Source: Aquanectria penicillioides (Eukaryota; Ascomycota; Sordariomycetes; Hypocreales; Nectriaceae). From it: 64,000 nucleotides of DNA. Shown here piece by piece: positions 46,783-57,772 of the stretch (the stretch's first letter is position 1; every line of letters starts with the position of its first letter). The translations under genes and the position numbers were made by a program. The notes beneath the pieces were generated by a model. It made no database searches, had not been told where the DNA came from, and was given only the letters and a program-made list of their open reading frames with translations. The stretch covers positions 3,658,746 to 3,722,745 of the forward strand of contig PYIU01000001.1 of assembly GCA_003415625.1 (NCBI GenBank). The letters are read 5' to 3'.

Positions 46783-48010
46783 ATGACGTCTAAGACACAC
46801 AAAGTCGCTATTCTTACTGTGAGTACTTACATTGGACTGTTTGATTACTCTCTTCGCCGCTCCAGTAGCGAACCGTCATATTAGAGATCAACTGACTAGT
46901 ATGGTACAGTCGCCTCAAGAGCCCAATGCAAAGCCTACCTTCTCAATCCAAAATGTTCCTCGCCCCGTTCCTGATCCCAATGAGGTTCTGGTGCGCCTTT
47001 CGCTCACCTCAGTCTGCGGATCTGATCTAGGCATGGCCCTCGGTCATATGGGCCGTGTCGGCAATATTTTGGGCCATGAAGGTGTCGGCAAAATTGCGGC
47101 TCTTGGATCTAACATCTCAGCACTTGACCCAACCGTTCAGGTCGGCCAGCGAGTTGGCGTAGCTTGGACAAGGGATATCTGCGGCGTCTGCTCCTTTTGC
47201 GTCGATATTTGCAACGAGGGGGAGACGCGGTGCGCCGAAGCATTGCACTCAGGCAAGGCTTATGATGGGACCTTTGCTGAGTATACCCTTGTACCATTGA
47301 GGTACCTGGCCAGAATTCCCTCCAAATTCGACGACGTCTTGGATGAAGATGTGGCCCCAATTCTATGCGGTGGCGTCACCGCATACAAAGCCATTAAAAG
47401 TTGTAATGTGACACCGGGTCAGTGGGTGGTTATCTCAGGAGCTGGTGGTGGTGTCGGAGCACTGGCCGTTTCTTTTGCTAATGCCATGGGATATCGCGTT
47501 ATTGCAGTTGACGCAGGTCCTTCGAAAGAAGCGTACTGCAAGTCACAGGGTGCAGAGCACTATGTTGATGTTAGCTCTGCCGAAGACGCTGGGAAACAAG
47601 TTAAAGCTCTCACAGATGGTAAGGGCGCTAAGGCAGTTGTCGTGACAGCAACCGCTTCTGGTGCTTACCAAAAGGCTTTTGACATGCTGGGCCCATTCGG
47701 GACATTGATGTGCGTCTCCATTCTTCCCGAAGATGCGAAGATTATGTTTCATCCTCTTTGGTTCATCGATAATGGATGGACAGTCAAGGGCTCGTCCGTG
47801 GGGACAAGGGCAGATATTCTTGAGGCACTTGAGTTTGTAAAAAGAAAATCTGTTGTACCCAAAGTGAATTGGGCCCTACTTGAGGATGTTGAGGAGTTGA
47901 TGGACAGAATGGCGAAGGGCCAGGTAAGTACCTCAACTCAAATAACCTTGGGACCCGATGAAATACTGACAAACGGATAGCTTGAAGGAAAGTACGTGAT
48001 ACGGCTTTGA
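46783..48010 (+). CDS. Zinc-dependent alcohol dehydrogenase (MDR family)
   Basis: Three exons (46783-46818, 46910-47923, 47981-48010) close to 359 residues; the first intron uses GTGAGT and TACAG, and the last exon adds LEGKYVIRL. Catalytic zinc ligands are C48 in SVCGSD and H68-E69 in LGHEG. The structural-zinc lobe is C103-x2-C106-x2-C109 with further Cys at 113 and 120, slightly longer than the usual spacing. The coenzyme site is SGAGGGVGALAV (about 180-190). Fungal relatives (Adh1-like, tetrameric, cytosolic) interconvert alcohols and aldehydes with NAD. It is adjacent to the phenolic acid decarboxylase and could process aromatic alcohols or aldehydes, which is inference from context. Confidence 0.87.
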
Positions 48011-48446
48011 ATGCGGAACTACGGAAATAACGATTTAAAGTACATGGTAGAATATAGAATAAAGCATCTTGTAGACAGTTGATCGATGTATTTTACACTC
48101 TAGACCTGGAGCCATTCTATAGACATGATGCCAAGTATTACCATCAAGTCTTTCAACCATTTCTTTTTTGGTACAAATCTGATGCGGGCAAGCCGCTGAA
48201 GGGTGCCTCAGACACCAAACCCACCGAGCGTCTTGGGTGCTTGACCGGGTGCCACAGATAGAAATTAAATCTAACCTTCTTCATACCTTCTATCTTGACC
48301 CTATGGGAACACGTAGTAACACCCTTTTCGCATCAACATCAGACACGACATCGGGTTGACTAGAATGTAAAATAAATAGGTGAATTCTAATTGAAACTAT
48401 GACAAAATGACACTACTGCTGAATCACATTAGGTGGCATAGTTTTC

Positions 48447-49952
48447 TCAGTCGATGTTAAGCTGCGGCCCAGTAAAAGAGTTCCGAAGTCCTCCCCACCA
48501 TACAGCGCCCGTAGCCACCAAACCCACCGCCATTACTACAATTAAATAATTCATTGATGACGCACTAACTGGTATAAAAGCTGGAAAACAGAATGTGATA
48601 GAAAAAAAAACCACAAAGAGCGTAGCCGTGGCATTGACCGCATATCCGTACTTGCCCAATGAAAAAGCTCGTTCAGGGAGACACTCTCGTCCAAGGAACA
48701 GCAACGCGGCTTGGGGAAGTGCGACTGTAATGTTGAGGGCAAACAAGGTCAAGTTTATGAAGCTGGTGTATGCAGTTGATGAAGCCACGTAAAGGATACC
48801 GGCGAGAATTTGCAAGGCAAGCATGACTGCCGTGGCTCGGACGGGGTTGGCCCAGTCCAGGTGGCACAAGAACCGGGAGAATGGGAGGCCACCATCTCGA
48901 GACAAGGACCAAATAACCCGACCTGCAAAAATGAAAAGATTTAAGACGATATCGTAGAACATAACCATGTAGTACACACTCCAAATGGTAGTCGCAATCT
49001 TGGAGTTTAATGCTTGATTATAAACCTCCAAAATGGGAACTGTCGAGACAATGATTGCATCGAGGTCCTTCACGACAAACATTAGAGCTATGTTCCATGC
49101 AACAACAGTCGTGATACCCAGTCCCATAGTCAGGAATATGGCGATTGGAACATTCCGGCTTGGGTTGGGGACCTCCTCGGACAAGTGTGTTGCCGCATCC
49201 ACCCCACTGTAAGCCCAGAGACAAGCCGTAACGCCAATAAAAACTGCCCAGCCATCTGCCCAACCGCTCGTGTTGCTATAGTCTCTGAAAACAAAATAAC
49301 TTGACTGTTTAGAATCGCTGACGGAAATAAGGGTAACCATTGATGCGATGAATCCAGCTAAGGACAGCCAAAAGATGGTGATTCCCACATGACCGATGGC
49401 CCGAGGGAAGCGTGCGGTAGCCAAAAATGCAACGATGCACAATAAAATGTGTAGCAAATAGGTGTGCCATGGTTCAATGTCGTTGTAAGACCCAACCCAG
49501 AGAATGACCAACTCGAGAATAGAATTGGCGACGAAAAGGTTGCACGATGCAGTTGCAGCCATGATGTAGATGATGGAAATCCAAGCAGTAAAGAAGGCTG
49601 CCATGCGACGTGTTGAAGGCGGAAACACCATGTATACGATGTGATATTGGCCACCGGCAGACGGAAACGCAGATGCCAATTCCGCAAAACCAATATTGAT
49701 GATCGTCATCACAAAACCGCCCGCTATGAGGCCATATATGACACCAGGACCGCCACCACATGCCAGAGGCACTGCAATGCCTGAACCAAAGGCGACCCAG
49801 GAGTTTGTTGTGGTAAACGCAAACGCAATGACAGATAGAGGACTGTAGCGTTTCTCGAGATGTTGTTGGGCGATTTGGATAGACGCTGGCTTGTCTATTG
49901 TCGAAAGAGGCTTCGGAGACGCCTTGGCTTGAATATCAAGTTTATCCACCAT
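48447..49952 (-). CDS. APC-superfamily amino acid/choline-type permease
   Basis: Intronless 501-residue protein with about twelve membrane segments. Landmarks are NSWVAFGSGIAVPLACGGGP near TM1, AELASAFPSAGGQYH after TM2, ACLWAYSGVDAATHLSEEVP at TM6, and VIWSLSRDGGLPFSRFL before TM9. The arrangement fits the amino acid/choline transporter family of fungi, at the plasma membrane. It differs clearly from the permease at 40786 and lacks its introns, so the two are not recent duplicates. It converges with the alcohol dehydrogenase, with 436 bp between stops. Confidence 0.9.
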   Translation of the reverse strand: MVDKLDIQAKASPKPLSTIDKPASIQIAQQHLEKRYSPLSVIAFAFTTTNSWVAFGSGIAVPLACGGGPGVIYGLIAGGFVMTIINIGFAELASAFPSAGGQYHIVYMVFPPSTRRMAAFFTAWISIIYIMAATASCNLFVANSILELVILWVGSYNDIEPWHTYLLHILLCIVAFLATARFPRAIGHVGITIFWLSLAGFIASMVTLISVSDSKQSSYFVFRDYSNTSGWADGWAVFIGVTACLWAYSGVDAATHLSEEVPNPSRNVPIAIFLTMGLGITTVVAWNIALMFVVKDLDAIIVSTVPILEVYNQALNSKIATTIWSVYYMVMFYDIVLNLFIFAGRVIWSLSRDGGLPFSRFLCHLDWANPVRATAVMLALQILAGILYVASSTAYTSFINLTLFALNITVALPQAALLFLGRECLPERAFSLGKYGYAVNATATLFVVFFSITFCFPAFIPVSASSMNYLIVVMAVGLVATGAVWWGGLRNSFTGPQLNID

Positions 49953-51111
49953 ATTGACGTTTGTGGGTGAATGAGGAAGTATGAATACCCTAGGATGTGG
50001 GTTCTTCGTTGGGACCGGTACTTGGCGTGACGTCGAATAGGATTGCCGTTACTTGAGAGAAGCGTGAGGAGACGGTCTGGTTAGGGGCCCTGGGATTCTT
50101 AAGAAATCAACAACGATGGTGCTCCGGTAACACATGAACAGCTCGACTTGGGCTAGCGGGCGACTTGATCGTCAGGGTTGAAGCGGCCGAGGATTACTTC
50201 CGCTCCTCTTGTAGCTGATATTCCGGCTAGCAATACAAGCCTAATTTCGTGTCAGGTGACACGCCGCCGGCCGACCAACTCAATGATCAGGGACAAGTTC
50301 TTGAGATGAGTGCCGTATCCGATATGAAGGCAACCGTCAAGTACCGGTATTGTGTTGTCCCAGCGAAATCATCCTCACTTAGTCCGAGTCAGATGAGATA
50401 AGCGGTGTGCATTCTCTTAGACCTATAAAAGGAAAAACTAAAAAAAAAATCCAGGTGCGCCTCATCCCAATGGCTCAAGAATACACAGTATTCCCAGACA
50501 ATGCATCTACTCTGTCATGGATGGAATTAATGAAGCCCCATGTCGCTAATACGTTGGCGGCCGCATTTAAGATTGTGGCTCCACAATACAGCAAAACGCG
50601 GGGGAAGTTGCGGTAAAATATCCGTTTTTGGTATAATGCCTGATAAACACAGTGACAAGGTCCGAGCCCAAGTGTTCGTCACTGGGGTCTGGCTGGCGGG
50701 ACTCCGGATGACAGGTTACCATTTTCATCGGATGAGCAATACCGGTAACTTACAGGAACGTATAGGCAGTCTACAATCTTTTCCTGAAAATTTCTACTGC
50801 TCAGCTCATTGTCTTTCGTCTTGTTCAGTCGAAGAAACTAGATCATCCAACACTTCTACGTCCATCCATAGCGACAATGTGATATCACCGATGCAACAAT
50901 ATGAGCCATGTTTCCACATCAGTGAGAATCAACAATTACCGGTCGAAAAAAAAAATAAGAAGAAAATGAAAAGTTCAAGAGAAGAAAGCAATCAGAGTTA
51001 GAATAAGCCCATCGTGATGATTCTTCTGGCTACCTGATTAACGGTCCCAAGCAACATTTGCGGCACCTCAGTGACCAGAAGCTGAGGAGTTCAATTCGGA
51101 AGAGGATCTCG
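49953..51111. other. Intergenic region upstream of the second permease
   Basis: 1.2 kb. Open frames here (for example 50540-51001) show no family resemblance and an erratic composition. The segment near 49953-50300 is the probable permease promoter. Confidence 0.4.
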
Positions 51112-53247
51112 CTAACGCTGGGTTTTCCAGATCTCGTTTTGATTCGAGCATCCATCGAACATCTTACGCCAAGAATCAGCAATCGCCAAGGCTGAAAGAG
51201 AGAAAATACATAGTAGTGTCACGGGTCAATTAATGAATACCATATCAAAACAAACACCACACTCGAAACCTCAGGTCAACTGGATAGGGGTCAGATAAAG
51301 GTTCGAGAACCAATGATAGGACAACATTTACCTCTATCAAGCCATCCAGGCCACACAAGGCCAGGCGCCTCGTCTCTAATTTGCCAGATGTGCCGGAGAG
51401 ACCCTACGAGATCCCCACGTTCGTAAAATAATCCTTGAGGGCATTGAATCCTACGAGCGATGGAATCCCGTTCGGTTGAGTCTACAGCTTCACAACCGGC
51501 CATAAGAAGTGGGAAAACTATTGCGTATGACACTCGAGAGTCTAGTGGGATGTTGTTGATGCTTTCGGCGACTGTGGCGACGTGGCGACGGATGAGGGCT
51601 GCCGTAAATGGCAACCCCCTCAGGCGAGTGTATAATAGAATAACTGCCGTGGAATGCATGGCTTCATTCAGATGTCGAACGTCGACAGGATCTCCAACGT
51701 TCAACTCCGCAGCTTGAAGGTCGCGGTTTCGAGCGTCCAGCAACATCATCTCTAACTCTGTTATTTGTGCCTCCATATCAGAATCAAGTTGCTCTGCTTC
51801 GCTCGATGCACCAGCATCTGCAAGCTGAAGCTCAATTAACTGTCCCAGTCTGAGGAGTGGATTGACCAGGCGAGCAGAAAACGCGTAAAGAGGGTGGCTA
51901 ACCCATCCTCGAAAGTCCGTGGAGAAATTTTCATCCATTTCATCGTTGTCCATTTCGAGTGCGCAGTATATATCTTCACCGAGCTTGATCTCCGGTCGTC
52001 TCAATGAACAGAGTGTTGAGATCACTGTCCAGCGTAAGAAAGTGAGAACAAACTGAGTTGGGACAGGAAGTTTCCCGCTTCGCCGTCGATGACTGGCGAG
52101 TAGATTCTTAGCGAGGTCTAGGGCTAGCTTGAGAAAATGTTCCCTTTGACTCGGACCGTAAAGATGAAGCAAAACTCCGACGGAAATCTTTGCGAGGAGG
52201 TTCGGGTTGTCAGGTGTCGAGTCTACGCCTCTGACATTAAACACACGAGAGGCATCCCTTGCTGCTTTTCTCATAAGGGTGCCGAAGGATTGATCCTGGG
52301 TCGAAGCCTGGTATTGGAAAGCACTGAAGTACAGCGCCGCAGCTCGAAGCTCGTCATGGAATATTGCCATTCGAGGTAAGACCACGAAATACGGGTCTTG
52401 GAATGTCTGCTTATGCGCGTAGTGCTGGATGTCAAGACATAAGAATCCTGTTTTTGCGAGGTGAATAAAGTGCTTCCATAGAAATCGCCGTACTGGAGAA
52501 GCCAACATGTCTGACGGCCAGGGCATTGGACAATAAGTTATGCCCAAGGCCTCGGGTCTTACAAACTGTGACATATCCACGGCGTGCATTGTCATGGCAG
52601 ATTGGATAGTGTCGGAAAATATCCCATCCGAATTTTGAGGAGAAAATACGGCAAAATCACCCAAATTGCTCATTTGATCGGGGCCGAAGGTGATGTCTGT
52701 TGTTGACAGGCTCCCTGTAGCTGAATCTTCAAACTCAACCGGAGGGAGGACATCCGGACACTGCAAAAATAGAGGATTTATCAGCTCATTTATGAAGCCA
52801 ACGCCGCTCAAGGCATCTGCTTCATATGCAGACGGGATGTTATCGACTCCATTCATCATCATTTCCCCATAAGAAATATCTTCACTGGGGGGGATGTCTA
52901 GTTGAACATTGTCGATTTCCTCCTGTGCGAGATCCAACCCATCCTGCTGTTGCTGTGCTGATAAGGGCGCCGGACTGGGACTGGATTCCGCATTTGAGGA
53001 CACTGTCCGAGAATTCCTAGCACGTCTTTCTGGGATTGCCCACAGCTTGAAAGTTTGAGGCTCACATGCCTCATTGTGCTTTTGGCATTGAGAGCAGCGT
53101 GGCCGCTTGTGATCACACTGGAAGGATTAGTTGTTGGTAAATGGGCAGTGAGGGGGGACGGCGGATATCTCGGCTTACTCTTCTTTTCTTGCGAGAGCAT
53201 TGTAGGCATGCTCCTCCAGTGCGCTTTTTTGTGTTAGGCGTATTCAT
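51112..53247 (-). CDS. Zn2Cys6 transcription factor
   Basis: Three exons (53247-53179, 53117-51332, 51191-51112) close to 644 residues. Intron 1 splits the zinc cluster, a common position in this family: CLQCSRKKRR | CDHKRPRCSQCQKHNEAC, with C-x2-C-x6-C-x6-C-x2-C-x6-C spacing and a strongly basic first loop. A Gln/Ser/Pro linker (SPSPAPLSAQQQQDG) and an acidic stretch follow, then a middle homology region from about residue 180 (WKHFIHLAKTGFLCLDIQ). The C-terminal exon (ADSWRKMFDGCSNQNEIWKT) was found beyond a 140-bp intron; without it the protein would end early at 51291. Likely regulator of the neighbouring permease or enzymes; not proven. Confidence 0.83.
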
Positions 53248-55773
53248 AATTATGGCGGAAAAGCAATCCGTAGAGTCGGAAAGCAAGGGATTGACGTGAA
53301 ACCGGGCATGGTCCGCATGGATGGGGGCATCATAACATATTACGTAACGCATTCTGACTAGCCGCAAATAGTAAAGCTGCCAATGGTTCAACATCACACA
53401 TGGAGATCTTGTCCGGGGCTTTGGGAAGGCCCTGCACTGTGCAGAGAAATCACAACTATTCATTCCACTCTCTCTAAAGTTATCCTGGACAAACTCATAA
53501 GATATTATTAACCGTAGCTCGTGCGAAAAAACGCCAGCTACTATACAAAGTGTCCAAAAGACAAAACACTCTTCCATATACTCATATCCGTCAATTTTTT
53601 TCAAGATGATCTATTGAAAGCAAAATGAACACATTTATTTCCTCTTGCAGCTTATCATTCTATTAGATCAAATGTAGAAATTGGGTTTAAGGTTGAGCTT
53701 GCCTATTTGACGTGTTCATCTTCTAGTTGGTAACAAGACGACCCCTGATCTGGAGACAGAAAAGCTTAGCTACCTATGATTAAGAGTATGCATCTGTTAT
53801 TGTCTTTCTATAGATTTTAACGGAAATATTGCCATAATCTTTCGATAATAGGGAAATGGTGCGTATTTATTAGTACAAGTGATCATGATATATGTCATTA
53901 GATCGTGCCTCCAGCTTCTATTTGGCTAACTAGGATAGCTGTTCTCCCCCATTTCTAACTGATAATAGACTCTTATTGCTCAAATCCCGGTTGCCCGACA
54001 TCGCCTCGTGCCAATGATTAGTTAACTAAGCGATTTGGGATCAGTCTAGTAGTATTCCGTCAGTGCCTTGACCCTACTTACTAGCATGATCAAGTGATTG
54101 TAGATCTTGATTGCGTGCCGCGTAAACCTGAGGGGTTTTTATTGTGAGATTGTGAAGAATCGTGTTGAAATGCCAACAGGCCTCAATAGACCTTTGATTA
54201 AGTTTGCGAATTTGGGGGTATGGTGAAGATGGTATACACTGGTGATCTCACGACTAGCTAAATAGCAACACCTAGAAAATAGCGATGCGACATTTGACCA
54301 GGAATAGACCACCAGTACCCATCAGACGCATGTGAGCTGCTATGAGCAAACTGGAGAACATGAATGATGGCAGAGAAGCTCGCTGTGACTGCATTTGGAG
54401 GTTGAAGAGAGAATGCTACAGCGGACCTGACTTGTTGCGATGCATGAGTGGCGATTTTCATCAAAAACGACCTTTGGTTGGGTGAAAAATGGTGAAACAA
54501 GTCAAGTTGGCAAGGTGGGGGCGTTGGAAAAGTTAGGTTGAGGGTCGGTACGACATCTCGAACTTCATTCTTTGATGGTTTGAGCACTTATTGAGATTAA
54601 TTTAGACTGGCATAACATTCACGGATTAAAGGAGGTGGAATTCGAGAAAAGGTGCTGCGGGGTTCACCAAGCGTATCAAGAGTTGCACATAAATTGGATA
54701 CAGATTCCAATACTCGCCCGCCAGAACAAGTGAGGCTCTCTCAACTTTCCCACGTAGGTCTAGAGCAATAGCCCCGTTTGCGGTCATCTGATTCATTCCA
54801 TACAAAGCTGAATCGGAAAACGCCGTGAGGGTCGTTTAGATAACGGTGAGGCTAGATGGCGTGATCATCAATGTCAATTTTCCTCACCAATCCGTCTTAC
54901 CCACGTACCACCAATCGATCGTAGTCAGATCGCACCTACGACTCATGCAAAGGAATGTCACGAGGATTATTTTGCTATGCCCCATCAACCATAAGCAAAC
55001 TCTCGATAGTTAGCGCTAGGGTCTCCCGCGGCTCAGAGGACTAGGCCTTCACTAAGCAGTGTGTTGATAGCAAATAAGCTTCCCCCAATTCCCCAAAATG
55101 GTTGAACTACCCAAAGCATAATGCCTCCTAGATCGGCCAAATCCATTTACTACGCTTTTTAGACGGTAGTACGGTCCACGTTTCTGTTTCTTAAGATTCC
55201 TCAAACCCTTAATTTACCGAAGCGTCAACGTACTTGCAAACATTTTTCGCCGTTACCACTGCCACCACCTCTATATTCGCTTCTCCCAACAGCTCTATCA
55301 CCATTCAAATGGAAGTTGAATGAAATTGGTCAATCAACTCGCACACGATTCGACTGTGGTGGTTTACCGATATGTCACCCTAAACGGTCAACCGCAATTG
55401 TCACCTATCTCGTACCTTGAGGCACCCCTCAGCTGCGAATTCTTCGAGTATCAACCCGGGAAATCAAAGCAACAAAAGGTTTGGGGATTCATTACATCAA
55501 CTCTGAGGTGCCATAACATTTTGGCCACCTCTATTCGATGGCTCCCTCTTTACTCTTGGGGTTAGTGGCGCGCTATGAGGAGTCGGGCGCTGCGGTTCCC
55601 CTCCCTGGCAGCATTGTCTCATTTATCATATCCATGATATCTGTTAGTGTAATATCTATTTGCCTATGTCAGTAATCCCGAACTAAAGTAATTGGAAAAG
55701 AAGAATATAAATCACAAGGGATACCTCGCCTGCTAACGAGCCGTTTAGGTCAGAAGTTCGGCACCGTTAAACG
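53248..55773. other. Long intergenic region, nothing recognised
   Basis: 2.5 kb with no gene that I can support. A minus-strand frame at 54258-54587 (109 codons) has no recognisable pattern. Codons for the next gene begin near 55774. Confidence 0.4.
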
Positions 55774-57218
55774 ATGGAGCGCTCTGTCTGCAACAATGTG
55801 GCGTATGTCTCATCTCTTACCAGAAAATCTCTCTAAGATAACAACTTACCAAAGTACACAGTCATATTAATCATCTATGCTGACTCTTACCTCTTTGTTA
55901 TTGCTTCTGTCATCCTCCAGCAAGTTTGGGGCATCAACATGAGCCCAGTTACATGCGACACAGCTATTCTACTTTGCCTAACAGCCTATCTCTCTTCCAA
56001 GGTTGGTCCCTATTCCGTGTTAAATGAAACGTGAGATATTAATGAAAACTACAGGTGGTTAGTTGACTTATGCTATGCCAGAGTTGTCACTACAGTCTAC
56101 TTACTCTTCATCAGTTCATTTACCTCTTCTTAGTTGAAAAAGCTGTAAGTGCTGTTCTTGATATTTTAAAACGCAAAACTTACCTCTTATCACTAGCATG
56201 CTATTCGATCCCAACACAAGAGGCGACTTAAATCTAAACTTTTTTGCTTTAATGCTTTTGCTATGCTTGGAATCTATGCAATCATTGCCGTAATTAACAT
56301 TGTCTTGTAAGTTACATACATAACATGCTGGCCCAGATCTAATTTCCTTCTCTTTAGTCGAATACATAGGATCGATAAGACGGGTGTTTGCATCATTGGA
56401 ATGCAGAAAGTTGCCCTCATTCCACTCCTTACTTTCGATGTTTTAGTCAATATTTATCTTACCAGCCTCTTTCTACTACCCCTAATGAGTAAGTTCCGCC
56501 CTATAAAGAAGAGAACTTCTGACTGATATGTCCCACAGAACTGCATTCCTTTAGTAATATGCCCAACACTCGTGCAAGCGAACGCCTTCGTAATGTTGCG
56601 CGCCGGACTTTAGTCGGCTCCTGCTGTACTTTGCTCAGCAGTGTTGTGTACAACTCCCCTATCAATAATTTGTCCTCATTCAATGAAGTATCCCTAACAA
56701 GTCCGACAGTAACTTAACCGTGTCTACGATCCTTGATGGGGAACCTGGCTGGGTTTGCTTCATGTGTTGCACCTGCGATAGTATGCATATGCTCCTCGCC
56801 AAGATGCCACTCTGGTATTCTGACAATATTCCTAGTCCTCTTTGCCATTTTGGTACTCCAATGGGTCACTTTCAAAGACAAACCCCACAAAGGAACACAA
56901 AGCAGCACACCTTCAAATACCACAAGGACTTACGGAAAAACCGCCAGCTCTCACAAAGACCCAGGGAACTGGACTTCTCAAAAGCCTGTGATGGAGGAGA
57001 GAACATCTCCGCTCCGTGCCACCGAAAGCCAGTCAGACCTTTTCAGTGGCTCCGCCACCAAACCTTCAAACGAAATCAGTAGTTTCGATATTCCTGAAGC
57101 GTCGACAGATGAACCGGGCCCTGGTGTGCTCATTACCACCACTATTCGCCGCCAAAGCGGCATCACTTCATCTTTTGAAGTTGACGACACAAATACAAAA
57201 ACGTATAGTAAATGGTGA
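55774..57218 (+). CDS. Uncharacterised fungal 7-TM membrane protein
   Basis: Exons 2-8 (55855-56001, 56115-56144, 56197-56306, 56358-56488, 56539-56647, 56710-56780, 56836-57218) join in frame to 326 residues; exon 1 (55774-55797, MERSVCNN) uses a weak donor and is uncertain. Landmarks typical of a fungal-only 7-TM family are YTVILIIYADSYLF, FIYLFLVEKA, RRLKSKLFCFNAFAMLGIY, GVCIIGMQKVALIPLLTFDV, SSVVNLT..DGEPGWVCFMCC and the last helix ILVLQWVTFKD. A ~110-residue Ser/Thr-rich cytoplasmic tail follows. The topology is GPCR-like but no ligand or coupling is known. Eight small exons in a 1.4-kb gene is an unusually high intron density for the window. Confidence 0.75.
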
Positions 57219-57772
57219 TGGACCAACTTGCTTCGCTGCATGGGGTTACTTATGATACCATATGCTACATTGCAGTAGCATTTGTGTGGGGCTTTGATGA
57301 GAGAAAAGAATCTTCAAACTTCATGACGTTGAGGATTTAGTCTCGCTGTTTGATAGAAAACTGATTGAAAGAGTTTAGAGCATTACTTAAATTGCCTCAG
57401 ATATGATAATTGTGGGTCTTATATGAAAGATCTAAACAATTCATCTACGAATACCATATTTGCATCCCAAATTTCATGGCATCCCAGTTTTCCTATCTTG
57501 GCGCATTTGTGACCAGTTTGGCGTAGCTACTGATTTACCGCCTCTTCGCATTTACTCTCCGTTTTCAAAGTCCCAGGTACTTGTATATTTGGTGTATAAA
57601 TTCAGTGTTCGCCTAATAAATTATATTCCTGTTCAAATATCCTTTTGGAATGTCCAACTGTATACCCATTCTACCAACAAAAATCTTGAAAAGAGCAAAA
57701 GGAGATCTAAAGATTTATCCTCTAAAACCACTCTACCACACCCACCAGCGATCGATTGGCTTCCTTATACTC
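57219..57772. other. Intergenic region between convergent genes
   Basis: 554 bp between the 7-TM gene and the end of the ABC transporter. AT-rich, no gene seen; it should contain both polyadenylation regions. Confidence 0.4.

Noticed and set aside
50540..51001. 153-codon plus-strand frame
   Set aside because: Low-complexity Lys-rich end, no recognisable domain and an ATG-less start; judged to be a chance frame.
54258..54587. 109-codon minus-strand frame
   Set aside because: No family resemblance, no introns or neighbours that would extend it, and composition close to random.
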